Source: Flavobacteriales bacterium (GTDB lineage Bacteria; Bacteroidota; Bacteroidia; Flavobacteriales_G; JALEGO01). Taken from it: 45,018 bases of DNA. Below the pieces are notes generated by a model. The model was not told the origin of the DNA and ran no database searches. It was given only the letters and a program-made list of their open reading frames with translations. Where the stretch lies: contig JAHDEG010000010.1 of NCBI GenBank assembly GCA_020628935.1, positions 41,237-86,254 of the forward strand, in the 5' to 3' direction. Shown here one piece after another: positions 17,735-27,373 of this stretch. A program made the translations under genes and the position numbers. Every line of letters begins with the position of its first letter. The stretch's first letter is position 1.

Positions 17735-18241
17735 ATGAAACAATTTTTATCTATTACATTTTTTCTTACCTCCATTTGTATTAGCAATTTAAATGCTCAG
17801 TATTTCTTTGAATCTAAAGAAGGAAAGGATTCTTTAAAAAGTGAACTAGCAAAGATTAATTCAGTTATTGGCCCAGAGTATAAGTTTAAAATAGCTCCTT
17901 GGAAGGTTAAAATTAAAGACATTTCTGAAAATAAAACATATTATTTAGAACTTGAGAAGATCTCTGTAGATAAATCTTCCCCTCACAAAGAAGGCTTGAT
18001 GTTGAAAGTAAGAAACGAAAATGAGTATCCAGATAATCTAAAAAAGTGGATGAAAAAAGGTGGTATAAACAGAGCAATAATCGGAGATGAGATTACTGAA
18101 AGCAGGCAAAAGATTGATTTAAATATGACAGAGGAACAAGCCAAAATTTGTTGGGAAATACTCAAAAACATTTGCTTAAAATCATATGAAAGTCACTATC
18201 CTAAAATTTCTGAGAATATTGCTCTTCGAGAGAGTAAATAA
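17735..18241 (+). CDS. Small secreted hypothetical protein
   Basis: A 168-residue protein that I do not recognise. I start it at the ATG at 17735, which gives a standard signal peptide (KQFLSITFFLTSICISNLNA, cleavage before QYFF); the frame stays open 10 codons further upstream, but those residues spoil the signal. The mature part is charged, Lys-rich and has no lipobox, membrane segment or T9SS domain. It contains a short beta region (KFKIAPWKVKIKDI) and a helical end with one Cys pair candidate (KICWEILKNICLK). It stands alone between gene-poor stretches, as accessory genes often do. Confidence 0.7.
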   Translation: MKQFLSITFFLTSICISNLNAQYFFESKEGKDSLKSELAKINSVIGPEYKFKIAPWKVKIKDISENKTYYLELEKISVDKSSPHKEGLMLKVRNENEYPDNLKKWMKKGGINRAIIGDEITESRQKIDLNMTEEQAKICWEILKNICLKSYESHYPKISENIALRESK

Positions 18242-18700
18242 ATAGAAGACTCTTAATACATGTTACAACAGTGTATAAACCTCATGCTCGCATTTGAGTG
18301 CATAACATCACTGGAAAAATCTATAACTTTGGAAAAAGTAAAAAACGGGCGAATAAGAAATCGCACGAAGGTTTATACTAAACGTTCAAGAAACACCGCT
18401 GCGCGGTATTTCTTGAACGGGCGCACCACTCCGCTTTTGCGCTAATCAATGACGCCTCGCTTACATTTCATAGCACAACGCTAAAGTACATTCCAATTCA
18501 TTTATAATAAAATCTTCATTATATTCGTTGAAGCGCACCTTAGCGGTGCGCTCGTTAGGCTTCATTTATTATATCACAGTAGCGTAGTTTAAAAACGCTT
18601 TTAAAAAGTTACAATATTTTGATATAAGAGTCTAAAATATATTATGAGTGATTTTTTGGATATTTAAAGACAATAGCTTTAATCTAATTAGTATAAGAAC
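18242..18700. other. Gene-poor stretch with two strong hairpins
   Basis: No credible gene in about 460 bases. Two hairpins stand out. At 18383-18419 the arms CGTTCAAGAAA and TTTCTTGAACG flank ACCGC/GCGGT, about 16 pairs with one mismatch around TGC. At 18532-18552 AGCGCACC pairs with GGTGCGCT around five bases, directly followed by GTTAGGCTTC at 18554-18563. A run of short GC-rich words between them (18420-18450) contrasts with the AT-rich background. A frame of 61 codons over this area is probably chance. Confidence 0.6.
18554..18563 (+). repeat. Left arm of 10-bp inverted repeat flanking a single gene
   Basis: GTTAGGCTTC here is the exact reverse complement of GAAGCCTAAC at 19613-19622, which begins one base after the stop of the frameshifted gene. 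GTTAGGC and GCCTAAC match the GTTRRRY and RYYYAAC core sites of integron gene cassettes, and the geometry (core, gene, inverse core right after the stop) fits a cassette. No integrase gene and no complete attC are visible. Confidence 0.45.
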
Positions 18701-19611
18701 ATGAAAATATTTGTATTCATAGCAATATTTATTTCTATCAAAACTTTGCATTCCCAGTATGTGCCTGAAGATTTTGTCTCTATAAATGATTCTAACTTAA
18801 AATTGATAGATTTAAGAACCTCACGTTATAAGTCTGCCAACGAACAATACGCATGCATTGAGGAACATTTTGATAGTATTGGTCGTATTTTCTATGTAAA
18901 GCATTTAAATAAAAAGGATCCAATAAAAGACGTAAAGTATGACTTTTCAGTTTTGAATACAGAAAAGATTTTGACTAATTATAACCCAGATATATCTCTA
19001 AGTGATTTTAAATTGCAATACTATGAAGAACGAAAATATGATCAAAACAAAGCTTTAACTTATATCAAAACATCGAGCTTATTCAATTCAGGTGATGAGT
19101 ATAGCACATTTATTAAATATAATTATAATGATAAGAATTTAGTTTCTATTCATTATGATCACAAATTAACAGAAGATGGGGAAGCAAAAACAGTTAGAGT
19201 GGACTCATTGATTTACGATAAAAATGGACGCCTGACAAAATACCTAATTTCTTACAACAAAAAAATTTGGGAAAAAAAATACTATTTATACAATAAAAAA
19301 AATCAAATAGTCAGAATAAATATTATCAAGAAAAACGAATGTTTACAGACAGCCTAATTTATTCCAATGGATGCTTGAGCGAATGGTTAAATTATCTAGA
19401 AGACGATACAACAAGTCTTGTCAGAACCACTTTCACTTATGATTTCAATAATTTGCTTTTAAAAAAAAGTAGTTTTAACGGTGATGGTAAATTAATCTCA
19501 GAAGAGAACTATGTTTATGATGAACACAATAACTTGATAATGACTAAACTCATTGATTATGTATTTAAAGAAAGTTATCAGATAAGTTATTTAATAAAAT
19601 ATAAAGAATAA
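18701..19611 (+). pseudogene. Frameshifted secreted protein with YD/RHS-like repeats
   Basis: Two frames form one gene. The first (18701-19357) encodes a signal peptide (KIFVFIAIFISIKTLHS) and a repeat region. The second (19339-19611) continues the same repeat pattern in the frame reached by restoring one lost base. The break sits near 19329-19340, around an A5 run; adding one A there would join the parts into about 303 residues. The repeat unit is a strand pair with DKNGRLTKY-, YNDKNLVS- and YDEHNNLIM-like turns, as in secreted YD-repeat-like proteins of Bacteroidota. It may be a true pseudogene or a homopolymer sequencing error. The flanking inverted repeat suggests that it came in as a mobile cassette. 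Confidence 0.7.
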
Positions 19612-19916
19612 CGAAGCCTAACAGGAGATATAAACATATACGGTCTCATCTCCACCCAAAAAAATCATCCTTACTTGCGGGCCGTCAAACAATTTGTTTT
19701 GTAAAGTGGCTGCCACAACGCAACTTTAAAAACAAAAGGTTTGGTTTTGTGGGTCAAGGAGGCTTCAGTGATATTTATTCCTTACATGCCATATTCAGCC
19801 CGTTGATGAAACACCCTAAATTAATTAAGTCAAAACAAATCAAACTTGAATATCCTTTCTTTGCATATTTAAAACAAACACTGTAAGCATTTCCAAAATC
19901 AAACGTCTTTAATAAT
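19612..19916. other. Intergenic region after the cassette-like gene
   Basis: It begins with the right arm GAAGCCTAAC (19613-19622) of the inverted repeat. GGAGAT (19624-19629) can pair with ATCTCC just downstream. From about 19700 to 19760 short GC-richer words appear, with no frame worth calling. No clear promoter motif for the thioredoxin gene could be identified. Confidence 0.45.
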
Positions 19917-20225
19917 ATGAGTAAACAAAGTTTTAATGAATTAATAAAAGGTGAAACACCAGTTTTGGTAGATTTTTATGCAGAATGGTGCGGCCCATGC
20001 CAAGGCATGAAACCAGTATTAGATAGTTTATCAAAAAATGTTGGCGACAAAGTAAAAATCATAAAAATAGATATAGATAAAAACCTTGCAGCTGCACAAG
20101 CATACAAAGTAATGGGTGTACCAACCTTTGTTTTGTTCAAAGAAGGTATAATTCTTTGGAAACAGGCAGGCGTACACAGCGAAAAACAACTAAAAGATAT
20201 TTTTATAGAAAAAGGGGTGCTGTAA
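19917..20225 (+). CDS. trxA: Thioredoxin
   Basis: A 102-residue cytoplasmic thioredoxin that reduces protein disulfides. The active site WCGPC is at residues 24-28, preceded by VLVDFYAEW. The cis-proline loop (MGVPTFV) follows in the expected place and a charged C-terminal helix ends the fold. Length is normal for the family and there is no signal peptide. The ATG at 19917 is preceded by AT-rich sequence without a Shine-Dalgarno site. The gene is monocistronic or read with mfd, which begins about 60 bases downstream but has its own promoter-like -7 element. Confidence 0.95.
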   Translation: MSKQSFNELIKGETPVLVDFYAEWCGPCQGMKPVLDSLSKNVGDKVKIIKIDIDKNLAAAQAYKVMGVPTFVLFKEGIILWKQAGVHSEKQLKDIFIEKGVL

Positions 20226-20274
20226 GTATCCCCTTTCTTAATCTTTAGATAAACCATTCTTTAATTCATTTGTA

Positions 20275-20282
20275 TACATTTG
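20275..20282 (+). promoter_or_regulatory. -7 promoter element of mfd
   Basis: TACATTTG matches the Bacteroidota -7 consensus TAnnTTTG. The GTG at 20288 begins only five bases later, so transcription should begin at or next to the start codon and give a leaderless message. The upstream -33 element is weak. Confidence 0.5.
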
Positions 20283-20287
20283 CGCAA

Positions 20288-23200
20288 GTGAAAACTGAAG
20301 AGCTTTTAGCAGTCATAAAATCTGGAGAGTTAGTCAAAGAATTAAGTTCGGTTTTAGAAACCTATGCCGAACCAAAAATTGAAATCAAAGGTCTTGTTGG
20401 GTCTTACAATTCTATGCTGTGTTCAAGCATTGCGCAAAACAGCAAACAACCTCAATTTGTTATATTAAATTCTGAAGAAGAAGCCGCCTATTTTTACAAC
20501 GATTTAGAAGCACTTTTAGGTGAAAACAAAGTGTTTTTTTATCCTAAATCAACTTCATTCGCTTGGTTAGAAGAACGGCAAGACAATCAACAAACACTTC
20601 AAAGGGCCGAAGCTTTAAACGCAATAAACAAGAGAAACGATAACTATGTAATTGTCTCCTACCCTGAAGCCATTTGCGAAAAAATACTCTCAAAAGAAAC
20701 TTTAGAAAAAAACACACTTAGCATTAATGTTAACGAAGAATACTCTATCGATTTTATTACTGAATTTTTAGTAGAATTTGACTTCGAACATGTCGATTTT
20801 GTTCACAAACCCGGACAGTTTTCTGTAAGAGGAAGTATTGTAGATATTTTTTCCTTCTCAAACGAACATCCCTTCAGGCTCGATTTTTTTGGTGATACTG
20901 TTGAATCTATCAGAAGCTTTGATGCAGCCGACCAATTATCTATAAAAAACCTAGTTAAAGTCTCTATCGTACCAAGCATAAACAATACTCAGGTTATTGA
21001 GCAAAGAAATCCTATTTTTTCCTTCCTTACAAACAAAACTATACTTTGGGTTCAAGATATTAACCTTGCGAGCGATTTAATAGAAAAGTATCAAGAAGAA
21101 TTAATTAGTCAAGTACCCGAAAATATTAACCAAGGTGAGTTTTACTTAAACTCTAAGCTTTTTAAAAAATCTTTAACTAATCAATACGTAATTCAGCTCG
21201 AAGGAACTCGTTTTTTTGAGGATGCACATTACATAAAGTGTAACCAAAAGCCACAAGCTGCATTTAAAAAGAATTTTAATTTACTACATAAAGACTTAGA
21301 AACAAATGTAAAACAGGGCTTTAAAAACCTAATATTTTCACACAATGCTAAGCAAATTGAGCGATTGTATGCCATTTTTGAAGACCTCGGTAAAGAAGCC
21401 TATTTTGAGCCCGTATATATTTCAATACACGAAGGTTTTAAGGATAACGATTTAAAAATTGCCTGCTACACCGATCATCAAATATTTGAACGTTATCACC
21501 GGTATAAGCTCAAAGAAGGCTACAAGAAAGCTCAACAAGCCCACTCACTTAAAGATTTAATTGACCTTCAAAAAGGTGATTATGTAACTCATATTAATCA
21601 CGGAGTTGGCGTTTTTGATGGATTACAAAAAATAGAAATGAATGGTAAAAAACAAGAAGCCATTCGTTTAATATTTAAAGAGAATGACTTACTGTATGTA
21701 AACATTCATTCGTTACATAAAATAGCTAAATACTCGAGCAAGGAAGGAAGAACTCCAAAACTTGATAAACTTGGTGCAAAAACGTGGCAAGCATTAAAGC
21801 AAAAAACAAAGAACAGAGTTAAGACTATTGCTTACGATTTAATTCAACTTTACGCCAAAAGAAAGGTGAAAGAAGGATTTGCATTTTCACCAGACACCTA
21901 CTTACAAAATGAGCTAGAAGCCTCGTTCATGTACGAAGATACGCCTGATCAGTTAAAAGCGACCATTGCTGTTAAAGCTGATATGGAAAAGCCACACCCG
22001 ATGGATCGTTTGGTTTGTGGAGATGTAGGTTTTGGTAAAACGGAAATTGCAATAAGAGCAGCATTTAAAGCAGCTGTAGATGGTAAACAGGTTGCCATAC
22101 TCGCACCCACTACCATACTCACTTTACAGCATTACCAAACTATAAAAAAAAGACTAAAAGATTTACCCTGTACTGTTGATTACCTAAACAGGTTTAAATC
22201 GGCCAAACAGCAAAAAGAAACCATTGAACGCCTAAAAGAAGGTAAAATAGATATTATTGTAGGTACCCATAAAATTGTAGGTAAATCTATAAAATTTAAA
22301 GATTTAGGCCTTTTAATTATTGATGAAGAACACAAGTTTGGCGTTGGAGTAAAAGATAAACTCAAAACATTTAAAGTAAATGTAGATACACTCACACTTA
22401 CCGCTACTCCAATACCACGTACATTGCAGTTTTCATTAATGAATGCAAGAGATTTATCTATTATAAACACGCCTCCTCCAAACAGGCAACCGGTTAGCAC
22501 TGAACTACATCAGTTTAATGAAGAAATAATTAAAGATTCGGTTTACAAAGAAATAGCTCGCAACGGACAAGTATTTTTTATTCATAATAGAGTAAAAAAC
22601 ATTCAAGAAGTTGCAGATATGATTAAACGACTTTGCCCAGAGGTTAAAGTAGCCGTTGGTCATGGCCAAATGAAACCCGAAGAATTAGAAAAAATTATAC
22701 TTGCATTTATTGATGGTGATTATGATGTTTTGGTTGCAACAACTATTATTGAATCTGGTTTAGACATCCCAAATGCTAATACCATTATTATTAATAACGC
22801 CCACAATTTCGGACTAAGTGATTTACACCAAATGAGAGGTAGAGTTGGACGCTCTAACCGTAAAGCCTATTGCCATTTACTCTCTCCTCCCCTTTCAACC
22901 ATATCTTCAGATGCCAGAAAGCGATTAAAGGTAATTGAGCAGTTTTCAGACTTAGGCAGTGGGTTTAGCATATCTATGCGCGATTTAGATATTAGAGGAG
23001 CAGGCGATTTACTAGGGCCAGACCAATCTGGTTTCATCTCGGAAATAGGTTTTGAAACTTATCAAAAAATATTAAACGAAGCTATTCAAGAGCTTAAAGA
23101 AACACAATTTAAGGACCTTTTTGAGAAAGAACTAGCCCAAAACACCGATTTTGTAGAAGAATGTAATTTAGATACTGACCTAGAAATTATCATTCCTGAT

Positions 23201-23623
23201 AAATATGTAAACAACGTAAACGAGCGGTTAAGTTTATACAAAGAACTATCCACAATAAAATCTGAATTGGCTTTAAATACCTTTGTAAAGCATTTAGTAG
23301 ATCGCTTTGGAGACACACCAATACAAGTTAAAAACCTTATTGAGTCCGTTAAACTAAAATGGCTTTGTAAGCGATTAGGTTTTGAAAAAGTAGTACTTAA
23401 AAAAGATACGCTGTTGCTCAGCTTTATATCTAACCCTGACTCTAGGTACTACAGTTCAGGCATTTTTGCAGCTTTGATGCAAAAAATACAAACGTTAAGT
23501 ATTAAACCCGAATTAAAACAAAAAGGCGATAAATTAAGGCTCATTGTTAGAGGAATGAACTCCATTGAAAAATCAATGTCATTCTTACAACAACTTACAG
23601 ATGTACTGCCTAAGCAGAAGTGA
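20288..23623 (+). CDS. mfd: Transcription-repair coupling factor
   Basis: The Mfd translocase removes RNA polymerase stalled at DNA damage and recruits UvrA. The N-terminal part holds the UvrB-homologous damage-recognition domains (SRGSIVDIF-like FSVRGSIVDIFSF). Next comes the RNA-polymerase-interacting CarD-like domain, beginning GDYVTHINHGVGVF. The SF2 translocase has Walker A GDVGFGKTE, box DEEH, TATPIPRTL and GRVGRS. A C-terminal TRCF domain completes it. About 1111 residues is normal. The frame extends to a TTG at 20270, but the -7 element at 20275-20282 lies inside that extension, so I chose GTG at 20288. Single-gene unit. Confidence 0.95.
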   Translation: MKTEELLAVIKSGELVKELSSVLETYAEPKIEIKGLVGSYNSMLCSSIAQNSKQPQFVILNSEEEAAYFYNDLEALLGENKVFFYPKSTSFAWLEERQDNQQTLQRAEALNAINKRNDNYVIVSYPEAICEKILSKETLEKNTLSINVNEEYSIDFITEFLVEFDFEHVDFVHKPGQFSVRGSIVDIFSFSNEHPFRLDFFGDTVESIRSFDAADQLSIKNLVKVSIVPSINNTQVIEQRNPIFSFLTNKTILWVQDINLASDLIEKYQEELISQVPENINQGEFYLNSKLFKKSLTNQYVIQLEGTRFFEDAHYIKCNQKPQAAFKKNFNLLHKDLETNVKQGFKNLIFSHNAKQIERLYAIFEDLGKEAYFEPVYISIHEGFKDNDLKIACYTDHQIFERYHRYKLKEGYKKAQQAHSLKDLIDLQKGDYVTHINHGVGVFDGLQKIEMNGKKQEAIRLIFKENDLLYVNIHSLHKIAKYSSKEGRTPKLDKLGAKTWQALKQKTKNRVKTIAYDLIQLYAKRKVKEGFAFSPDTYLQNELEASFMYEDTPDQLKATIAVKADMEKPHPMDRLVCGDVGFGKTEIAIRAAFKAAVDGKQVAILAPTTILTLQHYQTIKKRLKDLPCTVDYLNRFKSAKQQKETIERLKEGKIDIIVGTHKIVGKSIKFKDLGLLIIDEEHKFGVGVKDKLKTFKVNVDTLTLTATPIPRTLQFSLMNARDLSIINTPPPNRQPVSTELHQFNEEIIKDSVYKEIARNGQVFFIHNRVKNIQEVADMIKRLCPEVKVAVGHGQMKPEELEKIILAFIDGDYDVLVATTIIESGLDIPNANTIIINNAHNFGLSDLHQMRGRVGRSNRKAYCHLLSPPLSTISSDARKRLKVIEQFSDLGSGFSISMRDLDIRGAGDLLGPDQSGFISEIGFETYQKILNEAIQELKETQFKDLFEKELAQNTDFVEECNLDTDLEIIIPDKYVNNVNERLSLYKELSTIKSELALNTFVKHLVDRFGDTPIQVKNLIESVKLKWLCKRLGFEKVVLKKDTLLLSFISNPDSRYYSSGIFAALMQKIQTLSIKPELKQKGDKLRLIVRGMNSIEKSMSFLQQLTDVLPKQK

Positions 23624-23703
23624 TTTCAATCAACATTATGTAGTTAAAAAATTAACATTTAACTAAAAATAGTACCTTAGCAGCAAAATTAAAAATAATA
23701 ATT

Positions 23704-24180
23704 ATGGTACTTAATTTAGGAGTAATGGCACTAGCAGCACTAGTTCCAATCTTAGTAGGCTTTGTATGGTATAACTCAAAAGTATTTGGTAATGCTTGGA
23801 TGAAAGTAAATAACTTTAAACAAAGCGATGTAGAAGGCGCCAACATGCCCATTATACTAGGTTTAACCTACGTGTTTTCATTTATGATGACATTGGTTAT
23901 TGGTGGATTAGTAATTCACCAAAACGGAATGGCCTCTTTATTTGTTGAAAACCCAGAATCTGCAGACTTAGCTATGATGTTAGAAAAGTACGGTATGAAG
24001 TATAGAACCTTCGGCCATGGCGTTTTTCACGGAATTTTTACATCAATTACATTTGTTTTACCAGTAATAGGTATCAACGCCTTGTTTGAAAGAAGAGGTG
24101 GAAAATACATATTCTTACATTTTGGTTATTGGTTAGTATCTCTAGCACTTATGGGTGGTATTATTTGCCAGTTTTCGTAA
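23704..24180 (+). CDS. DUF1761-family integral membrane protein
   Basis: A 158-residue membrane protein with four hydrophobic segments (residues ~5-25, ~50-70, ~105-125 and ~135-155). The N-terminal ALVPILVGFVWYNSKVFGNAWM is the family signature of DUF1761 proteins, followed by a loop containing HGVFHG. It has no cleavable signal and no catalytic motif; function is unknown. It follows mfd by 80 bases, with an AT-rich spacer that could hold its own promoter. Confidence 0.85.
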   Translation: MVLNLGVMALAALVPILVGFVWYNSKVFGNAWMKVNNFKQSDVEGANMPIILGLTYVFSFMMTLVIGGLVIHQNGMASLFVENPESADLAMMLEKYGMKYRTFGHGVFHGIFTSITFVLPVIGINALFERRGGKYIFLHFGYWLVSLALMGGIICQFS

Positions 24181-24531
24181 TTTGTTTAACGTCGCTACCT
24201 TAAGCATCATTTTAACATTCAACTAAGGAAATTAGTAACACCCACATTAAGACTACAATACGATGTTTAAGTTGCAAACCTTTGAAACAGTGTCATAACG
24301 GATATTTGAGACAAAATTCAATGTGTTTTAGTTATTAATTATAGCCCCGGGTGAAATGGCAGCTTTACAAAATGAGCACCATTTACTTTACTTACGTTAA
24401 AAAAGCGATTTTATGAGCTCTTTTTAATGTTTAGTAAATGTTGGTGATTGATTTGTAAACTATAATGTAACACGGGAATAGCTAGTAACCTGATTTCTAT
24501 GTTAAATCCAAACAAAGAAATCAGGTTAATA
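24181..24531. other. Convergent intergenic region with a long hairpin
   Basis: 350 bases between two convergent genes, without a credible frame. At 24486-24498 TAACCTGATTTCT pairs perfectly with AGAAATCAGGTTA at 24516-24528 around a 17-base loop, four bases beyond the stop of the M1 peptidase gene. It lacks a clear T-run on either strand but is placed like a terminator or 3'-end stabilising hairpin. Confidence 0.6.
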
Positions 24532-26169
24532 CTAATTGGCCAATTGGTGTAATTGTATATAAAAATTAGGATCAAACTTAATCTCGTCCGTTTTATTTAA
24601 GCTAAGCTTTTTAAAGCTGTTCGTGGGGTGAATAAGCAGGGACTCATTATTTCTAAAAATACGCAATGGCGCATTATAACTGTCAATTGTATTTGTCCAA
24701 CGATACAGAAAATCGGTTTCAGTTTTTTGGTATTCTAAAGTGGGGATTTGAGTAGTTCTTAAGTATTGATGGAAAAAGTTTTTTAAATCGTAACCTGTCT
24801 CTTGAATGAGGAAGTTTTCTAGCTGCGCTGATGAGATTGTTTTATGATAAAACTGGACATTCATTTTACGCAGAATTGCGCGCCATTTATCATCATTATT
24901 CAGCAAACTTCTTAAGTAATGTGGAAGTTGAGCACCCTTAAAATACATATCTGAGGGAGGCTGATTACTAACATTATAATCGGTAATTATTGGTGTTGTA
25001 TTTCTTATTCGCTGGCGGGTACCAATTACATACTCTGAACTTGCTTGTTTACCAAAATGATAGTTAACAAAGAGGTTTTCGGAGTAAGATGTAAAGCCTT
25101 CATGAATCCACATGTCTGCCACATCTGTATTTGTTATGCTATTCGCAAACCACTCATGACCAGACTCGTGAATTATTATAAAATCGAACAATGTATCCCA
25201 CTTAGTATTGCTAATTCTGTAATCTCCATAACCATATTTAAACCCGTTGCCATAGGTTACTGAACTTTGGTGTTCCATACCTACATATGGTGCTTGAACC
25301 AGCTTGTAACCATCTTTATAAAAAGGATATGGCCCAAACCAATGCTCAAAAGCGGTTAGCATTTTTGTTACTTGATCTTTAAAATATTTTTTAGCCTTGT
25401 GTTTATCTTGTTTTAACACATAATAATTACAGTTTAAAAGTCCTTTTTCACCATTAAATGCATGTTTAATATGTGTGTAATTACCAATATTTAAATTAAC
25501 TCCATAATTGTTTATTGGATTACTAACCTCCCAGGTATACGTTTTGGTTTTTCTATTTTTTTGGGTGGATACTAACCTACCATTAGAAACATTCATTAAC
25601 TTTTTAGGAACGGTAACGCTTATTTTAACTGAATCTGGCTCGTCATACGGATGATCTTTACAAGGCCACCAAACGCTTGCTCCTATACTTTGGCATGCCG
25701 TTGCTACAAATGGTTTACCCTTGCTATCAGTTGACCAAACAATACCCCCACTCCATGGCGGATTATCACCAACAAATGGTGAGCCGTAAAAATTAACTGT
25801 AATTTGCTGAGAAGAATTAATAGGTAAATTTTCATCAAATGTGATAAAATGTGCATTACCTACACTCTGGTAACTAAGTGGTTTACCCGATTTAATTATA
25901 CTTCGAATTTGCATAGGGGCTTGCAAATCAATTTGCATACGTTTTGATGAGTCTTTTACCGTAAACTGAATAACATTTGACCCGCTAATTGTGCTATCGT
26001 TTAAATTTACAGCAACTGATAAGTGGTAGTAATTTACATCCCACCAGGCTCTTTCAGGAGTAATTGTTCCTTTTAAAGTGTCGGCAAGCGTATACTTTTG
26101 AGCTTTTAAATTAGAGCAAAATACTACAATACATACAATGCATATTTTATACCGAACTAGTATTTGCAT
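24532..26169 (-). CDS. M1-family zinc metallopeptidase (aminopeptidase-like), secreted
   Basis: A 545-residue exported peptidase of the gluzincin M1 family that removes N-terminal residues from peptides. A signal peptide ends near SNLKAQ. The zinc site is H334-E335-x-x-H338 followed after 18 residues by E357 (HEGF). The substrate-binding exopeptidase motif reads GMEH instead of the usual GMEN. The N-terminal all-beta saddle domain precedes the catalytic domain; the large C-terminal HEAT-like domain of classic aminopeptidase N is missing, as in short bacterial M1 enzymes. It is the last gene of a leftward operon, directly abutting the hydrolase-OsmC gene. Confidence 0.92.
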   Translation of the reverse strand: MQILVRYKICIVCIVVFCSNLKAQKYTLADTLKGTITPERAWWDVNYYHLSVAVNLNDSTISGSNVIQFTVKDSSKRMQIDLQAPMQIRSIIKSGKPLSYQSVGNAHFITFDENLPINSSQQITVNFYGSPFVGDNPPWSGGIVWSTDSKGKPFVATACQSIGASVWWPCKDHPYDEPDSVKISVTVPKKLMNVSNGRLVSTQKNRKTKTYTWEVSNPINNYGVNLNIGNYTHIKHAFNGEKGLLNCNYYVLKQDKHKAKKYFKDQVTKMLTAFEHWFGPYPFYKDGYKLVQAPYVGMEHQSSVTYGNGFKYGYGDYRISNTKWDTLFDFIIIHESGHEWFANSITNTDVADMWIHEGFTSYSENLFVNYHFGKQASSEYVIGTRQRIRNTTPIITDYNVSNQPPSDMYFKGAQLPHYLRSLLNNDDKWRAILRKMNVQFYHKTISSAQLENFLIQETGYDLKNFFHQYLRTTQIPTLEYQKTETDFLYRWTNTIDSYNAPLRIFRNNESLLIHPTNSFKKLSLNKTDEIKFDPNFYIQLHQLAN

Positions 26170-27372
26170 TTACTTTAAGCGGGTATTAATTTGTGAGGAT
26201 AAATGTAATGTTTTGTGCACAGGACATTTGCCGGCTATTTCAACAATTCGGTTGCGTTGAGTATCATCTAAATCGCCATCCATTTCAATGATTCTTTCAA
26301 ACACATCAACCTTGTTTTTTTTGCCTTCCTCGTTAATTTCAGACACTTTTTTGTGGTTTACGTGCACTTGCACATTACCTAAATCCCATTTTTTGTGGCT
26401 TGTATACATTTTTAATGTCATTACTGTACAAGCAGCTAAGCCTGCAGAAACCAAATCGTAAGGGGCAGGACCAAAATCATTACCACCAACTTCAATAGGT
26501 TCGTCAGCTATTAGAGCATGATTACCAGCCTTAATCTGAGTTGTAAATGCATCGTCTTTACTCAAATAGCCCAATACTTGATGATTAGTTTGAAGCTTAA
26601 TATTCTGAGGGATAACTAAATATCGTTTAGCCCAAGTTGCTATTACTTCACCAATATACTCTGAATCGTTTTTATTCATTAATAAATGATCTGCCCCATC
26701 AAGTGAAACAAAGCTCTTTGGATGAAATGCAGCTTGATATAATTTTTGTGCATTTTCTATACCAACCGTTTTATCTTGTGGCGAATGAGCAATAAGTATT
26801 GCCTTTTTCATTTTACTTATTACGCTGTAAAGATCTTTAGTATATAAATCTTCAACAAATTGATTTTGAATTTTAAAAGGACGACCACCCAAGTTCACTT
26901 GAGCTTCACCTTTTAACTTAATTTCGTCTAAACTCCCAGAAAACAAATGTTTTACATGCTTTGGATCGGATGGAGCACCTATTGTAGCAATTGCTTTTAT
27001 ACTTTCTATTTCTGCTGCTGCAAAAATTACTGCGGCACCTCCTAACGAATGACCTATTAACAAAGACGGTGCCTCGTAATTTGTTTTTAAGTAGTTTGCG
27101 ACAGAGACTAAATCTTGTACATTACTTGAAAAATTAGTCTGCTCAAAGGCGCCTTCACTACTCCCTAGGCCAGTAAAATCGAAACGCAGTACTGCAATGC
27201 CACTTTTTATTAGTGACCTGCTAATGTTTTTTACTGCTAACAAATTTTTATTACAGGTAAAGCAATGCGCAAATATAGCGTAGCTGTGCGGTTTTTGATC
27301 TACCGGCATTTCTAAAGAAGCAGATAAGTTTTGCCCTGTAGCGTTTTCTATTTTAAGTCGTGTTGTTCTCAT
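26170..27372 (-). CDS. Alpha/beta hydrolase fused to OsmC-like domain
   Basis: A 400-residue bifunctional protein. Residues 1-250 form a serine alpha/beta hydrolase with nucleophile elbow GHSLGG and HSPQD and GADH segments supplying the acid and His. Residues ~270-400 form an OsmC/Ohr domain with NDFGPAPYDLVSAGLAACTV and a second Cys in GKCPVHKTL. The two cysteines are the catalytic pair of organic-hydroperoxide reductases. This fusion is known in many bacteria; it probably detoxifies peroxidised or acylated substrates. The ATG follows the DUF445 stop by one base, and its stop abuts the M1 gene. Confidence 0.93.
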   Translation of the reverse strand: MRTTRLKIENATGQNLSASLEMPVDQKPHSYAIFAHCFTCNKNLLAVKNISRSLIKSGIAVLRFDFTGLGSSEGAFEQTNFSSNVQDLVSVANYLKTNYEAPSLLIGHSLGGAAVIFAAAEIESIKAIATIGAPSDPKHVKHLFSGSLDEIKLKGEAQVNLGGRPFKIQNQFVEDLYTKDLYSVISKMKKAILIAHSPQDKTVGIENAQKLYQAAFHPKSFVSLDGADHLLMNKNDSEYIGEVIATWAKRYLVIPQNIKLQTNHQVLGYLSKDDAFTTQIKAGNHALIADEPIEVGGNDFGPAPYDLVSAGLAACTVMTLKMYTSHKKWDLGNVQVHVNHKKVSEINEEGKKNKVDVFERIIEMDGDLDDTQRNRIVEIAGKCPVHKTLHLSSQINTRLK

Positions 27373-27373
27373 A

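Noticed and set aside
18260-18445. 61-codon frame in the gene-poor stretch
   Set aside because: It crosses a 16-pair hairpin, has Arg/Lys-rich low-complexity composition and no signal or domain.
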